Positions 63,801 through 64,000 of a stretch of DNA of 64,000 nt are shown in pieces. The stretch is from Sinonovacula constricta (taxonomy: Eukaryota > Mollusca > Bivalvia > Cardiida > Solecurtidae), in the NCBI GenBank assembly GCA_007844125.1, contig CM017562.1, forward strand, positions 59,713,029 to 59,777,028, given 5' to 3'. The position numbers and the translations under genes are program-made. The first letter of the stretch is position 1, and each line of letters opens with the position of its first letter. The notes beneath the pieces were generated by a model. The model did no database searches, was not told the origin of the DNA, and saw nothing but the letters and a program-made list of their open reading frames with translations.

Positions 63801-64000
63801 AAAAGCATTGCATGTGCTATGGTATTTACTGCTCCTAAAATGTGGTCACATGTTTGGACAATAAGAACAGGTGTATATAAACAGCCTTTTATTTTATAAC
63901 TGTCCTTTCACAAAGTATTCAACTGTGCTTTCAATGTTGTGAATATGAGCAGAGGTTTAGTTTTACTGGATGTTGTATTTCTATGTGCTCTAAAGGATGT

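Overview
This is eukaryotic, AT-rich genomic DNA of the kind found in bivalve molluscs. The evidence is low GC, no bacterial gene layout, polyA signals and GT-AG splice signals, a tRNA-derived SINE, and two dispersed families with GACCTTGACC and GGACGGAC motifs that I associate with bivalve genomes. I cannot name the species from sequence alone.

The outstanding property is tandem repetition. I count 22 minisatellite arrays with units of about 12 to 61 bp. Together they cover roughly 21 kb, about one third of the window. Nearly all long open frames here are artefacts of arrays whose unit is a multiple of 3 bp and lacks stops (57, 36, 30, 33, 24, 42 and 15 bp). I do not call them genes.

By pairing splice signals with reading phase I propose one minus-strand gene running through most of the window. 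Its last five exons lie at 61569-61463, 50001-49824, 44167-44055, 29600-29538 and 2913-about 2706. All four junctions are phase-compatible. The final exon encodes a single transmembrane helix, a short Cys-rich basic tail, a stop and AATAAA signals. These exons give about 190 codons, ending a type I membrane protein that I do not recognise. The introns (about 11.5, 5.7, 14.5 and 26.6 kb) hold 20 of the arrays and the transposons. Further exons at 61652-61772, 62210-62261 and 62790-62845 are weaker. A possible plus-strand terminal exon lies at 13448-13559.

Layout: 0.8-2.6 kb array; 2.7-2.9 kb terminal exon; 7.8-9.6 kb 57-bp array; 13.9-20.3 kb four arrays; 21.5 kb SINE; 22.4-27.4 kb arrays and a dispersed element; 31.06-34.23 kb hAT-like element with a second element nested inside; 34.2-39.0 kb arrays; 39.02-41.26 kb long-TIR element splitting a 28-bp array; 42-54 kb arrays; 55.97-59.29 kb the largest array; 59.3-64 kb mostly unique sequence with candidate exons and a second dispersed element. 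A recurrent motif, GCAAATAGTG with GATCCTGATCAG, lies inside or at the edge of at least six arrays. Two transposon right ends abut arrays directly. Transposon ends as starting points for minisatellite growth is the most interesting theme here.
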